A stretch of 54,643 bases of DNA from Candidatus Moraniibacteriota bacterium (GCA_026396175.1 JAPLXG010000004.1:1-54643); one strand, 5' to 3'; counted from the first letter of the stretch, positions 27,043 to 36,457 are shown. The notes: generated by a model not told the origin, from the sequence alone. Translations and numbers: made by a program.

Positions 27043-28860
27043 CTACACCTCAATAATCACCGGCAGAACCATCGGACGCCTTTGCGTTTGTTGGAAGAGG
27101 TAGAGTCCAACGACTTCGCGGATGTTGTCTTCGATGAATTTCTTTTCCGGTGAAGTTTTTTTCGATGTTGTGTCTTTGATTGCTTTTTGCACTCGCCTTT
27201 TGGTTTCATTGATCAGATCAAAATTATCTTTGACGTAGATGAAACCACGGGACGTGATTTGAATGTTTCCAACCACTTCTTTTTTCTTGCTGTCCAAAAT
27301 AACAGTGATGACAAACATACCGTCGGCACTGAGCACTTGGCGGTCACGAATGACCACCTGCCCCACGTCGCCCACGCCCAGTCCGTCCACCATAACGTAG
27401 CTTGTATCCACTTTTTTCGGTAACAGTTTTGCCTGGCCACGTTGCACTTCGAGTACATTGCCATTGTCCATAATGAAAATGTTTTCTTTGCGAAAACCAA
27501 TTCGCACAGCTAACTTTTCCGCTTCTTTTAGCATATAGTGATTGGCATAGACCGGCAGGAAAAAGTCCGGTCGCACTTGCCTGAGCATTTCTTGAATATC
27601 CACCGCACTGCAATGACCGCTGGTGTGCACATCCATCACGTCAGAGTGGATAACATTGTCGCACTTGCGATAGAGATTATCTTTCAAGCGTTGAATTGTT
27701 CTTTCATTGCCCGGAATGACCGAAGAGGAAAAAACAATTGTATCATTTTTTTTGACTTTGATGTGTCGGTGATTGTCGGTAATGATTCGAGAGAGCACAG
27801 CGTTACCTTCGCCTTGCGCGCCAGTGCAAACAATCACCACTTTGTTTTCCGGATATTTGTGCAAATCGTTGACGGAAATTAAAGTTTCTTTGTGCATTTT
27901 GATGTAGCCCAGTTCTTTGGCAATGTCGATATTCATTTTCATACTATAGCCATCCAGTGCCACTTTTTTGCCGATCTTTTCGGCGTATTCCAAGATATGA
28001 CCAACTCTTCTGATTTGCGAAGAGAATGTGCCGATGATGATTTTACCGGTCGCTTCACTGATCAGTTTTTCCAAGTTGTGATACATTTCATCTTCTGTCG
28101 TGCGTGAAGGATTGGTCACAATCGCGCCAAGACTTTCCAGCATCAAGATGCGTGGGCTTGGCAATTTGGCCAGATGATTGTAATTCACCAGACTTCCGCC
28201 ATGGGGAGTTTTTTCCATCGTCCAGTCGCCAGGATGAATGACGGTTCCATCCGGAGTTTTGAGAATCACGCCGACGGCGTCCATAATGGAATGCTCCACT
28301 TCAAAAAATTCAATTTCGAATTTTCCCAAACGCAATTTATCTTCCACACTTTTTATGCGGATTGTTTTTAAATTTTGCGCGGAACCTTTTTCAAAGTCTT
28401 CCAATTTTTTCTTGACCATCGCCAAGGTCATATCGCGCCCAATAATTGGCGGATAGCCGAGTTGACGCAAAAGGATTGGCGCGGCGCCGATGTGGTCCAA
28501 GTGACCATGACTCAAAATCACGCCCCGGATATTTTTTTCCTTGCCTTTGAGATAGCTGATGTTGGGAATGATGTAATCAATTCCCGGCATATCCTCTTCT
28601 GGAAATTGCAGACCCATGTCCAAAATGACAATATCCCCGCCATATTCAAACAGCGTCATATTGCGACCAACTTCTTCTTGGCCTCCCAGGGGGATGATTC
28701 TCAAGGCTCCCTTGGTGCTTCCCGAATTCATCTGCATCGGCATCGGGTTCCGATTAGTCTTGGGTTTTATCCTCGCGAGACCATCGAGGTTTCTGGGTAT
28801 CGTAAAGCTGTTTGGACGTGCCAAACCAGCCGGCGATACATTGGTTGTTTTTTTAAACAT
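27043..28860 (-). CDS. rnj: ribonuclease J
   Basis: IPLGGQEEVGRNMTLFEYGGDIVILDMGLQFPEEDMPGIDYIIPN; SHGHLDHIGA; beta-CASP domain. Confidence 0.95.
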   Translation of the reverse strand: MFKKTTNVSPAGLARPNSFTIPRNLDGLARIKPKTNRNPMPMQMNSGSTKGALRIIPLGGQEEVGRNMTLFEYGGDIVILDMGLQFPEEDMPGIDYIIPNISYLKGKEKNIRGVILSHGHLDHIGAAPILLRQLGYPPIIGRDMTLAMVKKKLEDFEKGSAQNLKTIRIKSVEDKLRLGKFEIEFFEVEHSIMDAVGVILKTPDGTVIHPGDWTMEKTPHGGSLVNYNHLAKLPSPRILMLESLGAIVTNPSRTTEDEMYHNLEKLISEATGKIIIGTFSSQIRRVGHILEYAEKIGKKVALDGYSMKMNIDIAKELGYIKMHKETLISVNDLHKYPENKVVIVCTGAQGEGNAVLSRIITDNHRHIKVKKNDTIVFSSSVIPGNERTIQRLKDNLYRKCDNVIHSDVMDVHTSGHCSAVDIQEMLRQVRPDFFLPVYANHYMLKEAEKLAVRIGFRKENIFIMDNGNVLEVQRGQAKLLPKKVDTSYVMVDGLGVGDVGQVVIRDRQVLSADGMFVITVILDSKKKEVVGNIQITSRGFIYVKDNFDLINETKRRVQKAIKDTTSKKTSPEKKFIEDNIREVVGLYLFQQTQRRPMVLPVIIEV

Positions 28861-29145
28861 ACTTTTCGAAAAAATAAAGATACCAAAAAAAAGTTGGTTA
28901 TCTCGAATAAAAGCGACTTCGCGCTTTTTCTAATTAAAGAAATTAAGATAATAAAAGAAATAGAATAAAATGACTAAAACAAAAGGTTTTCTTCCACTAC
29001 TGAAATTATATCATACTATTATACACGCATCAATGGATTTGTCAATAGCGGCTCATATTTTACTAATCCCCCCAACTGTTATATGCTTAAAACAGTTTAA
29101 TTTGTATATTTGTAAATTTGTACTAATTCGTAATTTGTAGACCTT

Positions 29146-30192
29146 ATGAAGATCGGAATTGTCGGCCTCCCGAACGTCGGAAAATCAACCCTGTTTAAGG
29201 CGCTGACCAAGACGCAAGTGGATATTAGCAATTATCCTTTTTGCACGATCGAACCTAATGTGGGAATCGTGAAGGTTCCCGATGAGCGCCTCGAAAAGCT
29301 CTCCGAGATGTCAACGTCGGAAAAAATCATTCCGGCCATCATCGAGTTTGTCGATATCGCCGGCATTGTGAAAGGCGCTTCGACTGGCGAAGGCTTGGGT
29401 AATAAATTTCTCTCAAATATCCGTGAAGTTGATGCCATCTGCCAAGTGGTGCGAGTTTTTGATAATTCGAATATTATTCATGTTAATAATAAAATTGATC
29501 CGGAAAGTGACATTGAGACAATCAACACTGAATTAATCTTGGCTGATTTGGAAACTATCCAAAAAGTGAAAATTCGCCTCGAGAAAGAAACGCATGGTAA
29601 TAAAAAAGGCGCCGCCGAACAACTGGCCGTGCTTAATCATATTAGGGAAAATCTTGAAGCTGGCCAAGTTGCCAACTCCACTAGCCTAGATTTTGAAGAC
29701 GAAAACACCAAAATTATCGTGCGCGAACTGTCACTGCTCACTATGAAACCGTTTTTATATATTTACAATGTTTCCGATGTGGCAGAAAAACTGCCAGAAA
29801 ATTTAGAAAAATTACCCCACGTCAAATTAGACGTTAAGATAGAAGAAGAGTTAATCGAAATGACAAAAGTTGAAGCAGAGGAGCTTGGCGTCAAATCAAA
29901 TCTAGACGAGCTCATTGTCCGTGCCTATGAACTTTTAGGACTAATCACGTTCCTAACTACCGGCAAAGATGAAACGCGCGCTTGGACAATCAAAAAGGGC
30001 TGGACGGCGCCACTGGCTGGCACTGCCATTCACAATGATTTCAAAGATAAATTCATCCGCGCCGAAGTAATCAACTGGCAAAAATTATTGGACGCCGGGT
30101 CGTGGTCGAAAGCGAAAGAGCTTGGGACACTCAGACTTGAAGGTAAGGAATATGTGGTGCAGGATGGGGATGTTGTAGAATTTAAGATATAA
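29146..30192 (+). CDS. ychF: redox-regulated ATPase YchF
   Basis: [48 protein letters not shown]. Confidence 0.97.
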   Translation: MKIGIVGLPNVGKSTLFKALTKTQVDISNYPFCTIEPNVGIVKVPDERLEKLSEMSTSEKIIPAIIEFVDIAGIVKGASTGEGLGNKFLSNIREVDAICQVVRVFDNSNIIHVNNKIDPESDIETINTELILADLETIQKVKIRLEKETHGNKKGAAEQLAVLNHIRENLEAGQVANSTSLDFEDENTKIIVRELSLLTMKPFLYIYNVSDVAEKLPENLEKLPHVKLDVKIEEELIEMTKVEAEELGVKSNLDELIVRAYELLGLITFLTTGKDETRAWTIKKGWTAPLAGTAIHNDFKDKFIRAEVINWQKLLDAGSWSKAKELGTLRLEGKEYVVQDGDVVEFKI

Positions 30193-30351
30193 CAAAAATG
30201 GGGATGCCTGCCCCGTGCAATCCGCCAGCTGGCGGAGATTTTACGGGGTGATTGAATTTAAGATTTGATAGAGTGGACCATGATTTGATTTAGCATAATC
30301 CTCGAAAACATTCACAATGACACGAGGCTACTAAAAATAAAAACCAGCAAG

Positions 30352-30714
30352 ATTGTCATTCCCGCGAAGGCGGGAATCCAGTGTAAAAACTCAATGAAAA
30401 GCTACTATCTCTATATTTTAGCAAGCGAAAAAAACGGCACCCTATATATTGGAGTAACTTCAAACTTAATCAAAAGAATCCAAGAGCACAAAACCAAGAT
30501 TATAGATGGCTTTACTAAAGAATATGGCATAAGCAAGCTCGTGCACTACGAACAGACAGAAAATATTCATTCGGCTATTGCCAGAGAAAAAGCGCTGAAG
30601 AAATGGAATAGGGCGTGGAAAATAAAGCTCATCGAACAAAATAATCCTAACTGGGATGACCTCTATTTTAAGATAATTGCGTGACTAGATTCCCGCCTGC
30701 GCGGGAATGACAAT
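30352..30714. mobile_element. GIY-YIG TIR module, copy 2 (intact)
   Basis: ATTGTCATTCCCGCGAAGGCGGGAATCCAGT ... ACTAGATTCCCGCCTGCGCGGGAATGACAAT directly flanking an intact GIY-YIG ORF. Confidence 0.85.
30394..30684 (+). CDS. GIY-YIG nuclease family protein (96 aa)
   Basis: SYYLYILASEKNGTLYIGVTSNLIKRIQEHK...KLVHYEQTENIHSAIAREKALKKWNRAWKIKLIEQNNPNWDDL. Confidence 0.92.
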   Translation: MKSYYLYILASEKNGTLYIGVTSNLIKRIQEHKTKIIDGFTKEYGISKLVHYEQTENIHSAIAREKALKKWNRAWKIKLIEQNNPNWDDLYFKIIA

Positions 30715-30779
30715 TATTATTTAATATTTAAACCTAAGTTTTCCGTCATAATAAAAAATAATTATATAACTATATTTCT

Positions 30780-31583
30780 ATGACAACAATCCACGCAATA
30801 ATTTTCGGCATCATCCAAGGTTTGGGAGAATTTTTGCCTATCTCCTCCTCGGCGCATTTAATTATCTTCCCCTGGCTTTTCAAGCTTCCTGACCCGGGCT
30901 TGTCTTTTGATGTTGCTCTGCATTTTGGTACGCTCATCGCAGTGGTGCTCTTTTTTTGGAAAGATTGGCTGAACATTATCGCACGCGCTTTTGGTTTTGG
31001 GGAAAAATTAAAATTATCTGCTGTTATAAATTATCCGAAAAATACGCTTTGGCTTTTGGTGATTGCCACAGTTCCCGGAGCAATCTTTGGATTTCTGTTT
31101 GAAAAACAAGCGGAAACAATTTTCCGCGCGCCTCTGCTCATTGCCGGCACGCTGACACTCGCCGGATTGGTTTTATATTGGCTAGACATTACCAGCAAAA
31201 AAGATCGGGATTTCACCAAAATTTCTCCTAAAAATGCCCTTCTCATCGGCCTTTCTCAAGCCGTTGCCATTATTCCGGGAATCTCTCGCTCCGGCGCCAC
31301 CATTTCCACCGGCCTCGCTTTAGGCTTCAACCGAACCAGCGCCGCCCGTTTTTCCTTTTTGATGTCCGCGCCAATAATTTTTGGCGCCACTATTTTGAAA
31401 TTCAAAGAACTTTTGCACAACTTCACCTCGGTCGAATTTGTAGCAATTCTTTCCGCCGCCATCACCGGCTACATTGCCATCGCCTGGATGCTAAAATTCA
31501 TCGAACGCATAAGCTACAAAATCTTTTTTTGGTACCGCCTGGCTTTTGCTTTGATTATTGTTTTGGTGTTTTTCTGGCGGTAA
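30780..31583 (+). CDS. uppP: undecaprenyl-diphosphatase
   Basis: GIIQGLGEFLPISSSAHLII; IPGISRSGATISTGLALGFNRTSAARFSFLMSAPII. Confidence 0.95.
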   Translation: MTTIHAIIFGIIQGLGEFLPISSSAHLIIFPWLFKLPDPGLSFDVALHFGTLIAVVLFFWKDWLNIIARAFGFGEKLKLSAVINYPKNTLWLLVIATVPGAIFGFLFEKQAETIFRAPLLIAGTLTLAGLVLYWLDITSKKDRDFTKISPKNALLIGLSQAVAIIPGISRSGATISTGLALGFNRTSAARFSFLMSAPIIFGATILKFKELLHNFTSVEFVAILSAAITGYIAIAWMLKFIERISYKIFFWYRLAFALIIVLVFFWR

Positions 31584-31605
31584 AATTATTATGTCGACAG
31601 CGGAG

Positions 31606-31655
31606 CAAAAATCGGAGCTCAACTCCGGAGCTCCGGAGTTGAGCTCCGATTTTTG
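31606..31655. repeat. 50-bp perfect palindrome
   Basis: CAAAAATCGGAGCTCAACTCCGGAGCTCCGGAGTTGAGCTCCGATTTTTG. Confidence 0.95.
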
Positions 31656-31816
31656 ATTTTTTTCAAACAAAAAAGACTGCCCAATGAAGGCAGCTTTTTT
31701 TATATACAAAAAGTTGAAATAATATTTATGGTATCTTGGGGTGCGTCGCTGCGCTCCCCAAGATTGCTACCAAGTCGATTGTCGATTGTCATTTAACTTT
31801 CAGGTTCGGAATATAC

Positions 31817-32524
31817 TTACACAAATAAAAGGGTTCCGGTTGAGGTTTCCGCATTCAGATTTTCTTCCATAGAGTGATTTAAGCCGCTGGCATTTGAGGC
31901 GAAAATCATAGCCCCCATTCCAAAGCCGGTATCCGTGGCAGCGCGTGAGGAGCCCAGGTCGGAAGAGCCGTTAATAAACGCAACACGTAGAGGAGCCCCC
32001 ATTGCCGGTTCGACCGTGACAACGCACAGGGCCTGGCCAATAGCGTTAAAGACATTTTCAGGAACCACCGCCTTGATATACGAGGTTGTCGTCTCAGGAG
32101 TGTTTGCCGCTTTACTTGAAAGAATCCATGCGCCGCTGGTATTGCCGTCGATGGTTGCCAGCGCTGCTGCTGATTTCGTATCCGTGTATTGATCTGCAAT
32201 AATGTACGTGGCGCCGATTACGGTCGGGGCTATGTCTTTTTTCATCGAGAAAATGGCTGTCGGGGCACTGGCTGTGTTGGCACCGTACAGTACGACTTCG
32301 GAAAAGGGTGCGGACGCATAAACCATGACGGCGCCCGGGAGGTATTGATTGAAACTGATTGTCGTAATATCACCACGAACGTCCGCCGAGTGAATCGCGA
32401 CTGCCTGCGTCTGATCATTGTTGAAATTCGTCGCCTGTGCTTGACCATTTGTCCCGAGTGTCATCAGCGCGAAGGCCACAAGTGCAATCAATAAAAACAT
32501 TTTTTGCTTCATGAACCGTTTCAT
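31817..32524 (-). CDS. hypothetical secreted protein with signal peptide
   Basis: MKRFMKQKMFLLIALVAFALMTLGTNGQAQA; AGGAATTT upstream of ATG; shorter than ORF-track call. Confidence 0.65.
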   Translation of the reverse strand: MKRFMKQKMFLLIALVAFALMTLGTNGQAQATNFNNDQTQAVAIHSADVRGDITTISFNQYLPGAVMVYASAPFSEVVLYGANTASAPTAIFSMKKDIAPTVIGATYIIADQYTDTKSAAALATIDGNTSGAWILSSKAANTPETTTSYIKAVVPENVFNAIGQALCVVTVEPAMGAPLRVAFINGSSDLGSSRAATDTGFGMGAMIFASNASGLNHSMEENLNAETSTGTLLFV

Positions 32525-32631
32525 AGACAAATTCCTTTCACATGATAGGTTGAAAAAACAATCGACTTGTGTAGGTACTACATCTAAATTAGCTTGCTGA
32601 GCGAAACTTGTCAAATCCAAGTCTAGGTAAA

Positions 32632-32677
32632 AAACAGAAGCTAAGCTTCGGGAGCTCCCGAAGCTTAGCTTCTGTTT
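32632..32677. repeat. 46-bp perfect palindrome
   Basis: AAACAGAAGCTAAGCTTCGGGAGCTCCCGAAGCTTAGCTTCTGTTT. Confidence 0.95.
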
Positions 32678-33048
32678 CAATCAGGTGTAATCAGGAAAAT
32701 CATGTGCTAACTTGTCTGCCGGCGAGGCAGATCAGTGGTCAAATTTGACTAATCCCCGATTATGCGTTAAGCTATAGAAACAATCTAGAAAGCCCCAAAG
32801 TTCTCTCGCCTGGCCACTCGCCAGGATAAGAGCACAAACATTCCGCACAGGGGCGATTCTGGGGCGGATTTTCGTTATTCGCTTCGCGAACCCCCACTAC
32901 CTGCCTACCGGCAGGCAGACGAAAGGGGAATATGCGAATGAATTTATATATAATTATTTTTAACAACGAATGATGCAGGTTTTCTGCAAATATATAACTA
33001 AGCTAATTTGTATATTTGTAAATTTGTATTTAATTCGTAATTTGTAGT

Positions 33049-33555
33049 ATGCGTTACGAACTATTCTATCTCGTCGGCGTTTCCAAGGAACTCGATCTGG
33101 AGAAAATTAAAGCTGAGGTGGACGAAATTGTCACCGGTCACTCGGGCGTTTTCGAAGAGAAAATGACTCAGGAGAAAAGAAAGATGGCCTACAAAATTAA
33201 AAAGGACACCCATGGCATCTATATTGCCAAGCGGTTTTCCACAGAGGAACCAGCTAATGTGCCGGAAATCATCAATAAGCTTAATTTGAATCCGGGAGTT
33301 TTGCGGTTCATCATTAGCGATGCGTCAGAATTGCCAGAGCTGAAAACCAAAGAAGAGCGCATTGAACAAGAAGAAAAAAGAGGCGAAGTAGAAAAAATGC
33401 GTGAAGCCAAAAAAGAAGCCGCGGAACTCGAGAAAAATCCACCGAAAAAAGAAGAAGTCGCTCCAGCCGCTCCAAAAACTGAAGCTGAAAAAATTCAACA
33501 AGCCCAAGATTCAGAGGCGATTGATAAAAAATTAGAAGAAATACTTAATATCTAG
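33049..33555 (+). CDS. rpsF: 30S ribosomal protein S6 with charged C-terminal extension
   Basis: YELFYLVGVSKELDLEKIKAEVDEIV; gene order before ssb and rpsR. Confidence 0.93.
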   Translation: MRYELFYLVGVSKELDLEKIKAEVDEIVTGHSGVFEEKMTQEKRKMAYKIKKDTHGIYIAKRFSTEEPANVPEIINKLNLNPGVLRFIISDASELPELKTKEERIEQEEKRGEVEKMREAKKEAAELEKNPPKKEEVAPAAPKTEAEKIQQAQDSEAIDKKLEEILNI

Positions 33556-33609
33556 TTTTTAATTATTTAAAACCCCTTAGTCGTACCGTCTTGCTTAGCC
33601 AGCGGGCCT

Positions 33610-33645
33610 GCCCGCAACGCTTCGCGTAGCGATGCGGGCGGGGAA
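33610..33645. repeat. palindromic repeat shared with uvrB coding region
   Basis: GCCCGCAACGCTTCGCGTAGCGATGCGGGCGGGGAA identical to 14398..14433. Confidence 0.9.
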
Positions 33646-33654
33646 AATAAACTT

Positions 33655-34137
33655 ATGAACATCAACAAAGTGATTCTCGTGGGAAGATTGACCCGAGATC
33701 CTGAAGTAAGAACGACAGCAACTGGACAAACCGTCACTTCAATCTCAATGGCGACTAACCGCTTTTGGAAAGATAAAAACGGACAAAAACAAGATCAAAC
33801 AGAATTTCACAATGTCGTACTTTGGGGAAAATTAGGAGAAATCGCCGGACAATATTTGACTAAAGGACAAGAGGCATATATTGAAGGAAGAATGTCTACG
33901 AGAAAATATACTGGAAAAGACGGACTCGAAAGACGCACAACAGAGGTGGTGGCAGAAAATATGCAACTCGGATCCCGCGCCGGACAAGGTGGCGTACAAG
34001 CAACGGGAACATACAACAGACCAGCCGCCGCTCCTGCTCAAGCCCAAGCTCCACAAGCACCGATGGTAGAAGAAATTCCCACCATCAATCTTGATGAAGA
34101 AGAAGATGAGGTGAGGATTGAGGATGTTCCCTTTTAG
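33655..34137 (+). CDS. ssb: single-stranded DNA-binding protein
   Basis: NINKVILVGRLTRDPEVRTTATGQTVTSISMATNRFWKD; acidic tail ending DVPF. Confidence 0.96.
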   Translation: MNINKVILVGRLTRDPEVRTTATGQTVTSISMATNRFWKDKNGQKQDQTEFHNVVLWGKLGEIAGQYLTKGQEAYIEGRMSTRKYTGKDGLERRTTEVVAENMQLGSRAGQGGVQATGTYNRPAAAPAQAQAPQAPMVEEIPTINLDEEEDEVRIEDVPF

Positions 34138-34148
34138 GTTATTATAAT

Positions 34149-34345
34149 TCCTCCTCTCCCTTAGGGAGAGCCTGCCTGCCGCCTGCCTGCCGGTAGGCAG
34201 GGTAGGCAGGGATGTCACGTACTCGTGACAGGTGAGGGAAAAGGGTTGAAAATTATAAGCAAACTAAATAAAATTAGTTTTTCTATATTATCAAGTCCCC
34301 TCCCTCATCCGCCCTTCGGGCACCTTCTCCCTAAGGGAGAAGGGG
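34149..34345. repeat. double-hairpin TIR element (CTCCCTTAGGGAG family), copy B1
   Basis: TCCTCCTCTCCCTTAGGGAG...GTCACGTACTCGTGACAGGTGAGGG ... CCTCATCCGCCCTTCGGGCACCTTCTCCCTAAGGGAGAAGGGG. Confidence 0.8.
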
Positions 34346-34380
34346 TAATTCGTTTAATTTGTAATTAAGTAATTTAAAGT

Positions 34381-34623
34381 ATGTATAACAATCGCAACAG
34401 CAATGAAATCAGTGTAGTGGAGAAAAAACTCTGTCACTTTTGCCAAAATCGAATTGAGAAAATCGATTTCAAGGATGCCTATTTCATCCGTCGTTTTATG
34501 AATTCTCAAGGCAAAATCTATCCACCAAAACGCCACGGCACTTGCACCAAGCACCAAAGAATTCTTACCAACGCCATCAAAAAAGCCCGCGTTATGGCGC
34601 TTGTGCCTTTTGTGGCGAGATAA
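34381..34623 (+). CDS. rpsR: 30S ribosomal protein S18
   Basis: CHFCQNRIEKIDFKDAYFIRRFMNSQGKIYPPKRHGTCTKHQRILTNAIKKARVMALVPFV. Confidence 0.96.
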   Translation: MYNNRNSNEISVVEKKLCHFCQNRIEKIDFKDAYFIRRFMNSQGKIYPPKRHGTCTKHQRILTNAIKKARVMALVPFVAR

Positions 34624-34630
34624 TAAATAT

Positions 34631-34781
34631 CCCCTTCTCCCTTAGGGAGAAGGTGGCTGAAAGCCGGATGAGGGAGGGAACTTTCAATAATCCACATTCC
34701 ACTGATTAGAAAGATTTTCCTTCCTACTTAGCCCTTTCCCTCACCTGTCCTCCGGACATCCTCTCCCTAAGGGAGAAGAGG
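34631..34781. repeat. double-hairpin TIR element, copy B2
   Basis: CCCCTTCTCCCTTAGGGAGAAGGTGGCTGAAAGCCGGATGAGGGAGG ... CCCTCACCTGTCCTCCGGACATCCTCTCCCTAAGGGAGAAGAGG. Confidence 0.85.
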
Positions 34782-34825
34782 CTTGTTCATTTGATTTCTA
34801 ACCTACTAAAAAATAAAACTATCTT

Positions 34826-35383
34826 ATGATTGGAATTTCCGATATTAAAACTGGGAAAAATATAATTTTGAATGGTATGCCGTTTGCTGTTCTGTATCAC
34901 GAACATTCTAAAACCGGCCGCGCCGGATCAGTTTTGCGCACACGACTGAAAAATCTGACCAACGGCGCAGTGCTGGAAAAAACTTTTCAAGGTTCTGAAC
35001 ACGTTGAAGAAGCACAGATCACCAAATCAAAAGCGCAGTTTCTCTATAAGGAAAATACGGATTATTGTTTTATGGATAATGAATCCTATGAACAATTTTC
35101 TCTTTTGACAGAAACACTAGGTGATAATGTTGACTATCTGACTGAAGGCACGGAAGTTTTATTTCTAAATTTCGACGGCGTTGCCATCAACATTGAACTG
35201 CCGGTCAAAATGAAATTGAAAGTCACTGAAGCGCCACCAGGCATCAAGGGCAACACCGTTTCCACCGGCGGAAAAATGGTCACGCTGGAAACCGGCAAAA
35301 AAATCTCCACTCCCCTTTTCGTGGAAGCCGGAGATGAGATTATCGTCAACACGGAAAAAGGGGAATATGTTAGTCGAGCATAG
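34826..35383 (+). CDS. efp: elongation factor P
   Basis: ISDIKTGKNIILNGMPFAVLYHEHSKTGRAGSVLRTRLKNLTNGAVLEKTF. Confidence 0.95.
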   Translation: MIGISDIKTGKNIILNGMPFAVLYHEHSKTGRAGSVLRTRLKNLTNGAVLEKTFQGSEHVEEAQITKSKAQFLYKENTDYCFMDNESYEQFSLLTETLGDNVDYLTEGTEVLFLNFDGVAINIELPVKMKLKVTEAPPGIKGNTVSTGGKMVTLETGKKISTPLFVEAGDEIIVNTEKGEYVSRA

Positions 35384-35402
35384 AATTTAGAATGATTTGT
35401 GC

Positions 35403-35473
35403 GTAGAGACGCAATTCATTGCGTCTAGAAACCTCGCAATCATAACCCAAGACGCGATAAATCGCATCTCTAC
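35403..35473. repeat. paired GTAGAGACGC palindromes
   Basis: GTAGAGACGCAATTCATTGCGTCT ... AGACGCGATAAATCGCATCTCTAC. Confidence 0.8.
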
Positions 35474-35492
35474 AACAACATGTTATTTTACA

Positions 35493-35811
35493 AAATACTT
35501 TTAGGGGAGTTAAAAAAGGAGGCCATATGCCCATCGCAACGGAAGCTACTAAATTCGTTTGTCCTGAGTGCCATACGCAGGCAGTAAGGGATGAAAAGAC
35601 TGGTCAGCTGTCTTGTTCTAAGTGCAAAATTCAACCCACTACTTTCATTGGATCGGGATACAATCTTTTCACAGCTGGATTTGACGAGGAAATGAAATTT
35701 CCTGAAGATTTTCCGTTTAATCCAAAATATTATCGCCATCAAGATTTTTGATTTCGAAACCACTCCCCAAGGGGAACTGTGAATTACAGCTCCCCTCCCC
35801 TAAAAGTATTT
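35493..35811. repeat. 17-bp perfect inverted repeat enclosing a zinc-ribbon ORF
   Basis: AAATACTTTTAGGGGAG (35493..35509) and CTCCCCTAAAAGTATTT (35795..35811). Confidence 0.85.
35527..35751 (+). CDS. small zinc-ribbon protein
   Basis: FVCPECHTQAVRDEKTGQLSCSKCK; AAAGGAGG SD. Confidence 0.7.
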   Translation: MPIATEATKFVCPECHTQAVRDEKTGQLSCSKCKIQPTTFIGSGYNLFTAGFDEEMKFPEDFPFNPKYYRHQDF

Positions 35812-35830
35812 GGCGAAATTTTCCATTTAG

Positions 35831-35962
35831 GCAGGAGCGGGTTTGAAACCCGCTCCTTTTAGTTTACTAACTGCAAATTTTATCAAACGCACTCTAAATA
35901 AAAATCCATCCAAAAAAAATAAATAGTAAACTATGCGAAACGGGTTATAAACCCGTTCCTGC
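35831..35962. repeat. TIR element GCAGGAGCGGGTTT...AAACCCGTTCCTGC
   Basis: Each end is a hairpin: GGAGCGGGTTTGAAACCCGCTCC and ACGGGTTATAAACCCGT. Confidence 0.8.
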
Positions 35963-36013
35963 GTTAATGACAAATTTTTTTGCCAACGCCCAAAAAAATG
36001 CTAGACTAGGTTT

Positions 36014-36457
36014 ATGGGCACACTAGCAATCAACAAAAAGGCGGGTTTGGACTATTTCCTCGAAGATCTTTACGAGGCTGGTTTGGTTTTGAATGGGCAA
36101 GAGGTGAAATCGGTCAGATCGGGGCAAGTTAGCCTCAAGGAAAGCTTTGTGACACTCAAGGGCACGGAGCTATACCTTACCAACGCCTATATCGCCCCCT
36201 ACAAACAAGCGGGTTTGAAGCAAATCAACGACCCAACCCGACCCCGGAAGCTCCTTTTGAAAAAGTCAGAAATCCGCCAATTGATTGGAAAAGTACGCAC
36301 GGAAGGCTTGACATTAGTGCCACTTCGGTTGTATACTAAGAAACGACTATTAAAGCTGGCTTTTGCCGTGGGAAAAGGCAAAAAGAAGTTCGATAAGCGC
36401 GAAGATATCGCCAAAAGAGAGGCGAAACGGAGTATCGACCGAGCTTTAAAAAGTTAA
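36014..36457 (+). CDS. smpB: SsrA-binding protein SmpB
   Basis: AGLVLNGQEVKSVRSGQVSLKESFVTLKGTELYLTNAYIAPYKQA; adjacent to ssrA. Confidence 0.95.
   Translation: MGTLAINKKAGLDYFLEDLYEAGLVLNGQEVKSVRSGQVSLKESFVTLKGTELYLTNAYIAPYKQAGLKQINDPTRPRKLLLKKSEIRQLIGKVRTEGLTLVPLRLYTKKRLLKLAFAVGKGKKKFDKREDIAKREAKRSIDRALKS

Noticed and set aside
27187-28968. Plus-strand ORFs over rnj (27187..27423, 27538..27882, 28375..28968)
   Set aside because: Antisense shadow ORFs of the conserved RNase J coding sequence.
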